Origin: Martelella lutilitoris
GTDB taxonomy: Bacteria > Pseudomonadota > Alphaproteobacteria > Rhizobiales > Rhizobiaceae
Direction: 5' to 3'
Assembly (NCBI RefSeq): GCF_016598595.1
Contig: NZ_CP066786.1
Coordinates: 3,926,001-3,990,000 of the forward strand
Length of the DNA stretch: 64,000 bases
A program made the position numbers and the translations under genes. The notes below the pieces were generated by a model, which saw nothing but the letters and a program-made list of their open reading frames with translations, made no database searches and was not told the origin of the DNA. Below, piece after piece: positions 56,201 through 62,839 of this stretch. The first letter of the stretch is position 1. The number at the start of each line of letters is the position of its first letter.

Positions 56201-56401
56201 AAGGGCTGAAAATTCGCCGCGCAGCACGCGCACCGCGCGCCGTGTCGGCAGGAAGATCTTCACATCGGCAAGGGCGAGCGGGTCCTTCGGGTCATATCTG
56301 AAGGCCGGCGCCAGACGACCGGACAAAAGGCTCTCGGCAAGGCAGTGGAGAAACGGCACGCCCGGCGGTATCGTCCACAATCCGGCATTTTGCGCCGCCA
56401 T
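53204..56401 (-). CDS. addB: Double-strand break repair protein AddB (alphaproteobacterial type)
   Basis: A 1065-residue partner of AddA. WTIPPGVPFLHCLAESLLSG opens the protein. FLPTRRAVRVLRGEF and VIIAGSTGSVPAVADLIAAA lie in the inactivated helicase region. GGLNEGVWPTQAKNNPFLSR is conserved, and the C-terminal nuclease has GIADRIDILDDGTAEIIDYK followed by TG. Coupled to addA by an 8-bp overlap. It begins 86 bp after tsaE. Confidence 0.94.
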   Translation of the reverse strand: MAAQNAGLWTIPPGVPFLHCLAESLLSGRLAPAFRYDPKDPLALADVKIFLPTRRAVRVLRGEFSALLGGQAAILPEIRALGETDEDEHYFEENLPEAAESLPPIEPVPRLLELAGLILPWRNRLSDELAGLHGGSPLVAPASPADAVWLARDLAELIDAMETERIGWDRLAALEEDNYAVWWQLTAEFLKIAALYWPGRLDELGRSSAIARRNALLAGEAERIAAMTGNAPVIIAGSTGSVPAVADLIAAAASLPQGVVVLPGLDCDMVEEDWQALTAADADPSMPDPSIRSHPQYEMARLLERLTLTRQDFSTLAEAEPAGAMRNRVLASAFAPAEATDRWQDWRAALAAEDLEQAFADVALMEAGNERQEALSIAAALRLALERTGEDGRPARAALITPDRNLARRVAAELHRFAIEADDSAGTPLSATGQGRLVTLMLEAALKPGDPAVLAALLKHPLARFGLSARKMRAAGAAFELIALRGGTKPAELGHLAAFVDEAQEKQKDERYPPHWRTALPRDAAEAARDLATRIDAALAPLIEAHVPRGPDQPPLTETMPLSGWAERTGRALEAIAADEAGDLSALWSGEAGERLATVLSETMGTETPIEADGPQWIDIMAALTASEAVKPRSMGNPRVFIFGAVEARLQDVETIVIGGLNEGVWPTQAKNNPFLSRGMKAEIGLEPPEKRVGQLAHDLTMAAGAPYLIFSRALRQGSAPTVASRWLQRLLAFAGPEMEDALKRRGAVLAGWAAALDDEPRAPIPQRPEPYPPAEDQPKRYSFSEIGRLRRDPYAIYAQKVLKLDPLAPFNADPSVKERGILYHALAERFIKSGADPASEAGRAAMEDVLAELLLEVELPPHLALSWVPRLKSVADELLKFEAARRLSTSIDTTLTEAGAGFDIPLAEIRLTGIADRIDILDDGTAEIIDYKTGMSPSLNQARTLLEPQLPLEAAALAAGAFKDVPALETKSLKYVRLRPGHRFGVDALEKAEMKKEPAITAEGLASDALREFTRFVIALKSGNRPFASRLIPASARDFGGEYDHLARVAEWSTADDNREDGDD

Positions 56402-56487
56402 TCCCGGCTCCCGTTCCCAAGCGATTCACTGACGGTTTTAGGGGCCAATGGGTGGTCGCGCAAGCGTCGGTGGGAAAAGGAAGAACC

Positions 56488-56940
56488 TCAGAGAAATGCA
56501 TCGGCCAGTGCTGCAAGCCGGGCCTCAGGCCCGTCAAGCCGCACCCTTCGGCCCTCGCCCTCCTCGTTGAAGGCAAGCGTGAGCGCGTCTTCCGGCAGCA
56601 TGCCTTCGCCGCGTTCCGGCCATTCGATCAGGCTGATGCCGTCCTCGAGCGCCTCGTCGAAGCCGAGCTCGATCAACTCGTCCGGATCGGCAAGACGATA
56701 GAGGTCGAAATGATAAAGCGGCGGCGCGCCGTCATAGAACTGTACCAGGGTGAAGGTCGGGCTCGGGACTTCAAGCTCCGGCTCCTCCATGCGGGCGCGG
56801 ATCAGCGCGCGGGCGAAAGTGGACTTGCCCATGCCGAGATCGCCGGAAAGCGCGAGACAATCGCCCGTTTGCAAAAGCGGCGCCAGCGCCCTGGCCAGCG
56901 CGACAGTCGCGTCCTCGTCGGCGAGAAAACGCTCCATCAT
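56488..56940 (-). CDS. tsaE: tRNA threonylcarbamoyladenosine biosynthesis ATPase TsaE
   Basis: A 150-residue ATPase needed with TsaB and TsaD to make t6A37 in tRNAs that read ANN codons. Walker A is GDLGMGKST (about 33-41). PSPTFTLVQFYDG and LYHFDLYRLADPDELIELGF are the family blocks, and LIEWPERGEGMLP follows. It is a stand-alone protein. In several Rhizobiaceae the equivalent gene is fused to a phosphotransferase domain and followed by a nucleotidyltransferase gene, both absent here. The start overlaps the kinase stop. Confidence 0.94.
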   Translation of the reverse strand: MMERFLADEDATVALARALAPLLQTGDCLALSGDLGMGKSTFARALIRARMEEPELEVPSPTFTLVQFYDGAPPLYHFDLYRLADPDELIELGFDEALEDGISLIEWPERGEGMLPEDALTLAFNEEGEGRRVRLDGPEARLAALADAFL

Positions 56941-59465
56941 TCCGCAGCGATGATTTCCGCCCCGCCCTTGCCGGCGCTGGCGTCGGGAATGCGGCAGGAA
57001 ACGGTGGTGCCGGCACCCGGCTCGCTGTCGATGAAGACGCGGCCATTATGCAGGGCGACGAAGCTTTCGACGATGGCAAGGCCGAGACCGGCGCCGGCAT
57101 ATTGCGCCTGCCTGCCGCCGGATTCGAACCGGGTGAATACGCTTTCCAGCGCGTCATCGGCAATGCCCGGGCCATTGTCGGTGACGGTGAAGACGAAATC
57201 GTCCGTCTCCCGCCAGCACGACAGCGCGATGATCGAGCCGCGCGGTGCATATTTGACGGCGTTGCCGAGAATTTTCAGGAGCACCTGCTTCAGCCGCTGG
57301 AAGTCGGCGGTAATGGCCCCGAGCTTCGGCGGCGCGGTGATTTCCAGCGTCACCCCGCTTTCCTGCAGCCGGCTCGAAATGTCATCGGCGACGGAATCGA
57401 TCAGGTCGTCGATCGACATCCGGTCGAGTTCGAGCTGCAGGATGCCGGCATCGGCCGATTTCAGGTCGATCATGTCATTGACGATGGTCATCAACACGGA
57501 CGAGGAATTGGCGATGTGATCGACGTAACTGCTCTGGCGCGACGTCAGCGCGCCCGTTTCCGGCGCCTTCAGCAGTTCGGCAAAGCCCATGATCGATGTC
57601 AGCGGCGTTCGCAGTTCGTGAGAGACGTGTTCGAGGAAGGCGTTCTTGAGCTCTTCCGCCTTGCGCAACGCGTCATTCTTTTCCGTCAGCGCGCGTTCCA
57701 CCTTCACCGAGTCGGTCTTGTTGACGAAGGTGAGCATGGTCTGCGCGTTCGGCAGCGGCGTCACCGCGTAGTCAAGCACCAGGCCGGAGGCGAGATCGAG
57801 CCGACCCTGGCGCGAAACGCGCTCGTCGTCAAAGGAGGTGATCATCCTCGCAAAGAGCTTCCAGCCGTCGCTGGCGCCGGGATCGTCAGCGCAGGTCTCG
57901 ATCAGCGCGCGGATATGGGTGCCGGGCGCGGCGTCCCTGTCGGCAATGCGCCAGAGCGCCAGGAAGGCAGGGTTGGAGAGCTTCAGCCTGCCGTCCGGAC
58001 CGAAAACGGCAACGCCTTCGGAGAGATGATCAATGGTCTCGCCCTGCACCTTCACCAGCGTATTGTAGCGCGTCTTCAGCGCCACCTGCTCGGTATGGTT
58101 CTCGAACACCCAGGTGGTGCCGCCGCGCGGGTGGGCGGAGGCGAACACGCTCAGCGTCTCGCCGCTCGGCAGGTACCAGAGATCACTATAGGGCTCGACG
58201 GCGCGGTAGACGGAGAGCGCCTTGTCCTTCCACTCGCGCCACTGGTGCGGCTCCGGCAACTTGCCATCGGCGCGCAGGCGCTCGAACAATTCGCCATTGT
58301 CGGGATGGGATTCGAGAAAGCCCATGTCGAGCTTCCAGAGTTTTTCGAAGGCCTGGTTGTAGAAGGTCATCCGCCGCGACGCATCGAAGATGGCCACTGC
58401 CGTGTTCAGGTGGTTGAGCGTATCGGCATGGCTTTCAAGCGTCTGTTCCAGCGCGTTCTCGACGCTCTGCAGTTCCGAGACATCACGGGCAATGCCGGCC
58501 GAGCCGTCGCCGCTCGCCACTTCGCTGAGTTCGTAGAATGTGCGGTTGCCACCGGTCACCACCGGCTGGCGGCCGTCAAAGCGCGCGCCGGCGCGCACCG
58601 CCTCGTCAAGTTTTTGCTGAACGACCGCGCCGAGAAGCGTGCGGTTTTCCTCAAGCGTGCGTTCGCGCGTTTCTCCCTCTACGGCCGCGATATAGGCGCG
58701 GTTCACCCAGGTGAGCGCGCCGTCCCCGTCGCGCTGCCAGCAAGGCATGTCGATCGCATCGAAGAGCGTCTCGAACCGGGCAAGCACCGCTTTCGTGCGC
58801 TTGTGCTCGACCTTCAGTTCGGCCAGTTCGGCGCGGATGCTTTCCAGCGCGCCGAAGCGCACATGGGCGCGCCCGCCCGTGGTGCCGCCGACGACCTCCA
58901 GCACATAGCCGTTCCTGGCCTCCGCCAGCATCTCGAAGGCCTTGGCCTTGCGGCGCAGCGCGGCAATCGCTGTCTCGAGCTGTTTCGTGCTGCCAGGGGA
59001 GAGCCAGTCGGAAAAGGCGAGGAAGGCATGATCGTCTTCCGGCGCGCCGGCCTCGTACGGCAGGGCGCCGAGAAATTCCGGATCTGCGTCCGGGCCTTCC
59101 CAGAAAATGATACGACGATTGCGCTCGGCGTTCAGCGCCTTCAGATTGGCGATGCGCTCGCGGTGGTTTTCGAGCTCGAGGGCAAGCCGCTGGTTCTCCG
59201 CTTCGGTGCGGCCACGCAGGCGCATGAACCAGAGGGTGGAAAGAACGGTGGCCGCCAGAATGCCGCAAAAGGCCGAAAGGGCCATGACCTCACGGGAAGA
59301 AAGCACGGGCGCGACGTCCGGAGATTGGGCGAAGGCGTGAGCGGCGGTGAGCGAAAGCGCCGTGCCGGCTGCAAGCCATCGCGCGATTGCGCGTTTTCCG
59401 CGCATGCCGCGAATCATCCGGCCCTCGTTGCTTTTGCCGCCCCGCTCCATTCGTCTCTTCCGCAT
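56937..59465 (-). CDS. PAS-domain sensor histidine kinase
   Basis: An 842-residue kinase. A leader-like segment (about 26-47) and one transmembrane helix (about 58-82) precede PAS modules (about 220-320, 345-460, 475-590), a HisKA domain with phospho-acceptor H in LEHVSHELRTPLTSIMGFAE and an ATPase domain (KILGNAVKYAP, DNGPGIAD, GAGLGLAIVES). Its position beside tsaE-addBA recalls the rhizobial kinase sometimes compared with DivL, but the acceptor is a normal His, not the Tyr of Caulobacter DivL. No response regulator is adjacent. Starts at residues 6 or 17 are possible. Confidence 0.88.
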   Translation of the reverse strand: MRKRRMERGGKSNEGRMIRGMRGKRAIARWLAAGTALSLTAAHAFAQSPDVAPVLSSREVMALSAFCGILAATVLSTLWFMRLRGRTEAENQRLALELENHRERIANLKALNAERNRRIIFWEGPDADPEFLGALPYEAGAPEDDHAFLAFSDWLSPGSTKQLETAIAALRRKAKAFEMLAEARNGYVLEVVGGTTGGRAHVRFGALESIRAELAELKVEHKRTKAVLARFETLFDAIDMPCWQRDGDGALTWVNRAYIAAVEGETRERTLEENRTLLGAVVQQKLDEAVRAGARFDGRQPVVTGGNRTFYELSEVASGDGSAGIARDVSELQSVENALEQTLESHADTLNHLNTAVAIFDASRRMTFYNQAFEKLWKLDMGFLESHPDNGELFERLRADGKLPEPHQWREWKDKALSVYRAVEPYSDLWYLPSGETLSVFASAHPRGGTTWVFENHTEQVALKTRYNTLVKVQGETIDHLSEGVAVFGPDGRLKLSNPAFLALWRIADRDAAPGTHIRALIETCADDPGASDGWKLFARMITSFDDERVSRQGRLDLASGLVLDYAVTPLPNAQTMLTFVNKTDSVKVERALTEKNDALRKAEELKNAFLEHVSHELRTPLTSIMGFAELLKAPETGALTSRQSSYVDHIANSSSVLMTIVNDMIDLKSADAGILQLELDRMSIDDLIDSVADDISSRLQESGVTLEITAPPKLGAITADFQRLKQVLLKILGNAVKYAPRGSIIALSCWRETDDFVFTVTDNGPGIADDALESVFTRFESGGRQAQYAGAGLGLAIVESFVALHNGRVFIDSEPGAGTTVSCRIPDASAGKGGAEIIAAE

Positions 59466-59623
59466 CTGTCTTTCGGCGGGCCGCGCTGCCGCAAAGCGCG
59501 AAGGCCGCCTTCAAGAGGCCATTCACATCTGATGAAGATCCGGCCGTTGCCGGACCGAATCGCCCTTTTCAAAACATAGACGCTTGGGGAATCCGCGAAA
59601 AGAGTCCGACGGAAATAAACGCC

Positions 59624-59650
59624 CGGCGCCCGCCTTGAACGGGAGCGCCG
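59624..59650 (-). terminator. Terminator-like hairpin after the MFS gene
   Basis: On the minus strand CGGCG-CCCG pairs with CGGG-CGCCG around a short loop, with a two-base bulge, followed by GTTTATTT. It lies 50 bp past the MFS stop and before the kinase gene. Confidence 0.5.
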
Positions 59651-59699
59651 AGATTAATGCGATCATGCTTTCGGAAGTGTTAAGGCAGGGCCGACGGCC

Positions 59700-60944
59700 T
59701 CACGCGGCGGCGGCAATAGCGGGCGCGGCGCGCTCGCGCACGGTCAGGTGGATGGCGGCGGAGAGAATGCCGAGCGCGATCGCGGCATACCAGATCACGT
59801 CGTAATTGCCGTAGCGGTCAAACCAGGCGCCGCCGAGCCAGACGCCCAAAAAGCCGCCGAGCTGATGGCTGAGGAAGACAAACCCGAACAGCGTGCCCAT
59901 GGCGCGCGGGCCGAACATGACGACGATCAGCGCACTCGTCAGCGGCACGGTGGAAAGCCAGAGCACGCCCATGACGAGGCCGAAGATGAGCACCGAAACC
60001 GGCGTCAGCGGCAGCCAGATGAAGACGAGAATAACCACGGCGCGCAAGGCATAGATGGCGGCCAGGACATGCGGCTTGGCGAAGAAATTGCCAAGCCGCG
60101 CGGCAATCAGCGTGCCGAAGATGTTGGCAAAGCCGGCAAGCGCCAGCGCCTTCAGACCGAGCGCGCGCAGTTCCGGCGCGGAAAGCGTCGTGCCGGTGCA
60201 GAAATTCTGCACATAATTCGGCAGATGCGCGGTGATGAAGGCGAGATGAAAACCGCAAACAAAGAAGCCGGCCGCCAGCATGACGAAACTGCCATGGCCG
60301 AAGGCGGCGCGGATGGTCTGCGGCAGGTCGATGTCGGTCTCGGCGGCAGAGCCCTTGTTTTTCACATGCAGGAAGGGGATGGCGAGCGCCATCGGCGCCA
60401 GCAGCGCGGTGATGATCAGAAGCGTCGTCTGCCAGTCGAACCGGCTGATCAGGAAGGCCGTCAGAAGCGGCAGAACCGCCTGGCCGGCCGAACCCATGGC
60501 CGAGGCGACGCCAAGGTAGAAGCCGCGCTTCTCCGCAGGCGCGGCGCGGCCGACCACGGCCAGAACCGTGCCGAAGGCCGTGCCCGAAACGCCCATGCCG
60601 ACGAGAACGCCCGCCCCCATATGCTGGGCGAAGGGTGAGGCCCCGAAAACGCAGATGAGCATGCCGAGCACATAGCAGCCGAAGCCGAGCCAGAGCGCGC
60701 GCCGGTCGCCGAACTTGTCGGCCAGCATGCCGAAGAATGGCTGCGCCAGCCCCCAGACGAGGTTCTGGATGGCAATCGACAGCGAGAAAATCTCGATCCG
60801 GCCGGCGAACAGATCGTCCGAGAGCGGCAGGACGACACCGCCGAACACCGAGCGCACGCCAAAGGACAGGGCCAGCACCAGCCCGCCCGCCAGCATGATG
60901 ATCAGCATGTCGCGGTCGATGCCGCTGCTCCTGGCTTGTTGCAT
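59700..60944 (-). CDS. MFS transporter
   Basis: A 414-residue inner-membrane transporter with 12 predicted helices. The cytoplasmic loop between helices 2 and 3 reads FFGMLADKFGDRRALWLGFG, the MFS signature. A matching loop ARLGNFFAKPHVLAAIYALR lies in the second half. It moves an unknown solute in or out by proton coupling. It is divergent from the HAD phosphatase gene. Confidence 0.9.
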   Translation of the reverse strand: MQQARSSGIDRDMLIIMLAGGLVLALSFGVRSVFGGVVLPLSDDLFAGRIEIFSLSIAIQNLVWGLAQPFFGMLADKFGDRRALWLGFGCYVLGMLICVFGASPFAQHMGAGVLVGMGVSGTAFGTVLAVVGRAAPAEKRGFYLGVASAMGSAGQAVLPLLTAFLISRFDWQTTLLIITALLAPMALAIPFLHVKNKGSAAETDIDLPQTIRAAFGHGSFVMLAAGFFVCGFHLAFITAHLPNYVQNFCTGTTLSAPELRALGLKALALAGFANIFGTLIAARLGNFFAKPHVLAAIYALRAVVILVFIWLPLTPVSVLIFGLVMGVLWLSTVPLTSALIVVMFGPRAMGTLFGFVFLSHQLGGFLGVWLGGAWFDRYGNYDVIWYAAIALGILSAAIHLTVRERAAPAIAAAA

Positions 60945-61251
60945 GATATCTTTCCCGAAATATCCCTTGCGCCAGAATTAGCAGGGATCAGGAAAGATGA
61001 ATATCCAATATCTCTGATTTCAGACGTCAGCGTTCTTGATGTCAGAGCTTCACCTCGGGCTTCGGCAATTAAGCGCCGTCTCGACCGCCGCGCGAGACCT
61101 GCATAAGCAATTGATATTCATTAATTTTCGATCGGACCTCCCGGCATCCGGATTTGCAATTGGCCGCAAAACAGGCCATAGCAGGCAGCAAGATGGGAAC
61201 GGCGCGGCCTCGACGGCGTCGTCTCAACCGAAGCGTATTGGCCAGGAAACC
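60945..61251. other. Divergent intergenic region, MFS / HAD
   Basis: 307 bp, more AT-rich around 61000-61130, which should hold both promoters. No gene is supported. A frame from 61036 starts with MSELHLGLRQLSAVSTAARD, slightly like a LysR N-terminus, but decays at once. Confidence 0.4.
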
Positions 61252-61950
61252 ATGATAAAGACAGTCATTTTCGACTTTGACGGCGTGATTGCCGACAGCG
61301 AGATCATCGCGCTTGCCGAGCTTCAGGTATCGCTTGCCCAATACGGGGTCGCGGTTGACTGGGATATGCTGGTCGAGGAATTCCTGGGTTCTTCGGTCAG
61401 GCAGATCATCGCTTTCGTGGAGGGACAGACCGGCAGGGCGGTCGATCCCGATTTCCAGGAGGCGTGGTATGCGCGGCTGTTTGACCGCTATCGCCGCGAG
61501 TTGAAGCCGATGGCCGGCGCTGAAGCCATGCTTGACCGGCTGGAGGCGGCCGGGATCGACTACTGCATCGCCTCCGGCGGGTCCTACAAGAGGCTCGGCG
61601 TCGCGCTTCAGGCGATCGGTTTTGCCCAACGCTTCGAAGGCCGGGCCTTCAGCGCCGAATCGGTAGAACACGGCAAGCCGGCGCCCGATCTTTTCCTCTA
61701 CGCTGCCGAAAAACGCGGCGCCCTGCCGAAGGAGTGCGTGGTGCTGGAAGACGCCATCGCCGGCGTGACCGGCGCGGGACGCGCCGGCATGCGCGTTTTC
61801 GGGTTTACCGGCGGCAGCCATCTTGAGGGCGTCAGGCCGCTTCATGCCGAACGGCTTCGGGCCGCGGGCGCCGACATGGTGCTCACGGCGCTTTCCGATT
61901 TCGGGACGCTGGCCCTTGACGCCGGTCGAGACCGGTTGACACCGGGCTGA
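61252..61950 (+). CDS. HAD-superfamily phosphatase (beta-phosphoglucomutase/phosphoglycolate phosphatase-like)
   Basis: A 232-residue cytoplasmic hydrolase. Motif I is VIFDFDGVIADSE (nucleophile Asp near residue 8), motif II YCIASGGSYKR, motif III EHGKPAPDLFLYAAEKRG and motif IV VVLEDAIAGVTGAGRAGM. The helical cap between motifs I and II places it with small sugar-phosphate phosphatases. AGGAAAC precedes the ATG at 61252. The 3' end contains the promoter for the thiamine unit. A role in thiamine monophosphate metabolism is possible only by proximity. Confidence 0.87.
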   Translation: MIKTVIFDFDGVIADSEIIALAELQVSLAQYGVAVDWDMLVEEFLGSSVRQIIAFVEGQTGRAVDPDFQEAWYARLFDRYRRELKPMAGAEAMLDRLEAAGIDYCIASGGSYKRLGVALQAIGFAQRFEGRAFSAESVEHGKPAPDLFLYAAEKRGALPKECVVLEDAIAGVTGAGRAGMRVFGFTGGSHLEGVRPLHAERLRAAGADMVLTALSDFGTLALDAGRDRLTPG

Positions 61951-61964
61951 AAGCCCGACAGAAT
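61936..61964 (+). promoter_or_regulatory. Promoter of the TPP-riboswitch/thiE unit
   Basis: TTGACA (61936-61941), 17 bases, CAGAAT (61959-61964). The perfect -35 lies inside the last codons of the HAD gene, and the expected start site near 61971 coincides with the first riboswitch base. Confidence 0.6.
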
Positions 61965-61971
61965 CCCGTTC

Positions 61972-62059
61972 ATTCCGAGGGGAGCATCCTGCGATGCTGA
62001 GATGGCAACGAGCCGGACCCTTGAACCTGATCCGGGTCATTCCGGCGTAGGAACGGAAA
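61972..62059 (+). promoter_or_regulatory. TPP riboswitch (THI-box)
   Basis: The conserved core is clear: GCTGAGATGGC (61996 region), GACCCTTGAACCTGATCCGG and GTCATTCCGGCGTAGGAA. Helix P1 is formed by TTCCG at 61973-61977 and CGGAA at 62054-62058. It senses thiamine pyrophosphate and should switch off thiE and the TRAP transporter when thiamine is plentiful, probably by blocking translation initiation, since no clear terminator follows. Confidence 0.95.
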
Positions 62060-62123
62060 AATCGGCTATTCCCCCTTGTTTTCGCTTCCGCGCCGGTCTC
62101 CGCAATACCATGGAGGTCGTCAT

Positions 62124-62180
62124 ATGTCGTTGGAATTTCGCCGCAGCCGCCTTTTGCAGGCGGGTGAGACGCAGCCATGA
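62124..62180 (+). CDS. Possible 18-residue leader ORF coupled to thiE
   Basis: MSLEFRRSRLLQAGETQP, with GGAGG 7 bases before the ATG and a stop overlapping the thiE start (ATGA). thiE itself lacks a strong ribosome site at its ATG, so translation of this frame could decide thiE expression and be the true riboswitch target. It could also be chance or a remnant of a lost thi gene. Confidence 0.4.
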   Translation: MSLEFRRSRLLQAGETQP

Positions 62181-62839
62181 GGACGGTCGATTATCGCCTG
62201 AACGCCCTGGTCGATGCCGGGCTGGTCGAGACCGCGCCGCTTGCCGAACTGGCGCGGCATGCCGCCGAAAACGGCGCGACCTTGATCCAGTATCGCGACA
62301 AATACGCCAAGACCCGCCAGATGATCGAACGGGCCGTGGAAATTCGCAAGGCGCTTGAGCCGACTGGCGTTCCGCTGGTGGTCAATGACCGGGTCGACGT
62401 CGCGCTCGCGGCAGAAGCCGCCGGCGTCCATCTCGGCGCAGACGACATGGAACCGGAAACGGCGCGACGGCTGCTCGGGACGGACGCCATTATCGGCCTG
62501 ACCGTCAAGAATGCGTCCGACGGCGCGCGGGCGGCAGCGGCTCCGGTTGACTATGCCTGTATCGGCGGCGTGTTTCATACGCTCTCCAAGATCAACTCCG
62601 ACCCGCCGGTGGGCCTTGAGGGGTTTCGCGCGCTGCGCCGCGGCCTGAAGAAGGCGAGGCCGGACCTGCCGGTCGGCGCGATCGCCGGAATCAAGCTCGA
62701 ACACGTGCCCGAGCTGATCGCCGACGGGGCCGACGGCGTTGCCGTGATCTCTGCAATCTTCCATGCGCCCGATGTGACGAAGGCGACCCGCGACTTCCGC
62801 CGGGCCGTCGACGCGGCGATCGCGATCCGGGCGCGATGA
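62177..62839 (+). CDS. thiE: Thiamine phosphate synthase
   Basis: A 220-residue TIM-barrel enzyme joining HMP pyrophosphate and thiazole phosphate to give thiamine monophosphate. TLIQYRDK (about 35-42) binds the pyrophosphate region, NDRVDVALAAEAAGVHLGADD is the central signature, split here around residues 72-92, and DYACIGGVFHTLSK and GVAVISAIF follow. The latter loop differs slightly from the usual GPIFPTxTK. Controlled by the TPP riboswitch upstream. Its stop overlaps the TRAP transporter start (ATGA). Confidence 0.92.
   Translation: MRTVDYRLNALVDAGLVETAPLAELARHAAENGATLIQYRDKYAKTRQMIERAVEIRKALEPTGVPLVVNDRVDVALAAEAAGVHLGADDMEPETARRLLGTDAIIGLTVKNASDGARAAAAPVDYACIGGVFHTLSKINSDPPVGLEGFRALRRGLKKARPDLPVGAIAGIKLEHVPELIADGADGVAVISAIFHAPDVTKATRDFRRAVDAAIAIRAR

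Noticed and set aside
50095..56209. Very long open frames on the plus strand opposite addA and addB (up to about 1065 codons)
   Set aside because: They mirror the real minus-strand genes codon for codon, are rich in Arg, Gly and Gln with no domain, and arise from high GC at third positions.
56937..59465. Calling the histidine kinase divL
   Set aside because: Locus context is suggestive, but the acceptor is His in HVSHELRTPL, and I cannot align it with known DivL sequences here.
57048..59579. 843-codon plus-strand frame opposite the histidine kinase
   Set aside because: Antisense shadow. The minus strand has clear PAS, HisKA and ATPase motifs.
61036..61251. N-terminal extension of the HAD gene, or a decayed LysR gene starting MSELHLGLRQLSAVS
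   Set aside because: Similarity covers only about ten residues, no helix-turn-helix follows, and the HAD domain begins at 61252 with its own ribosome site.
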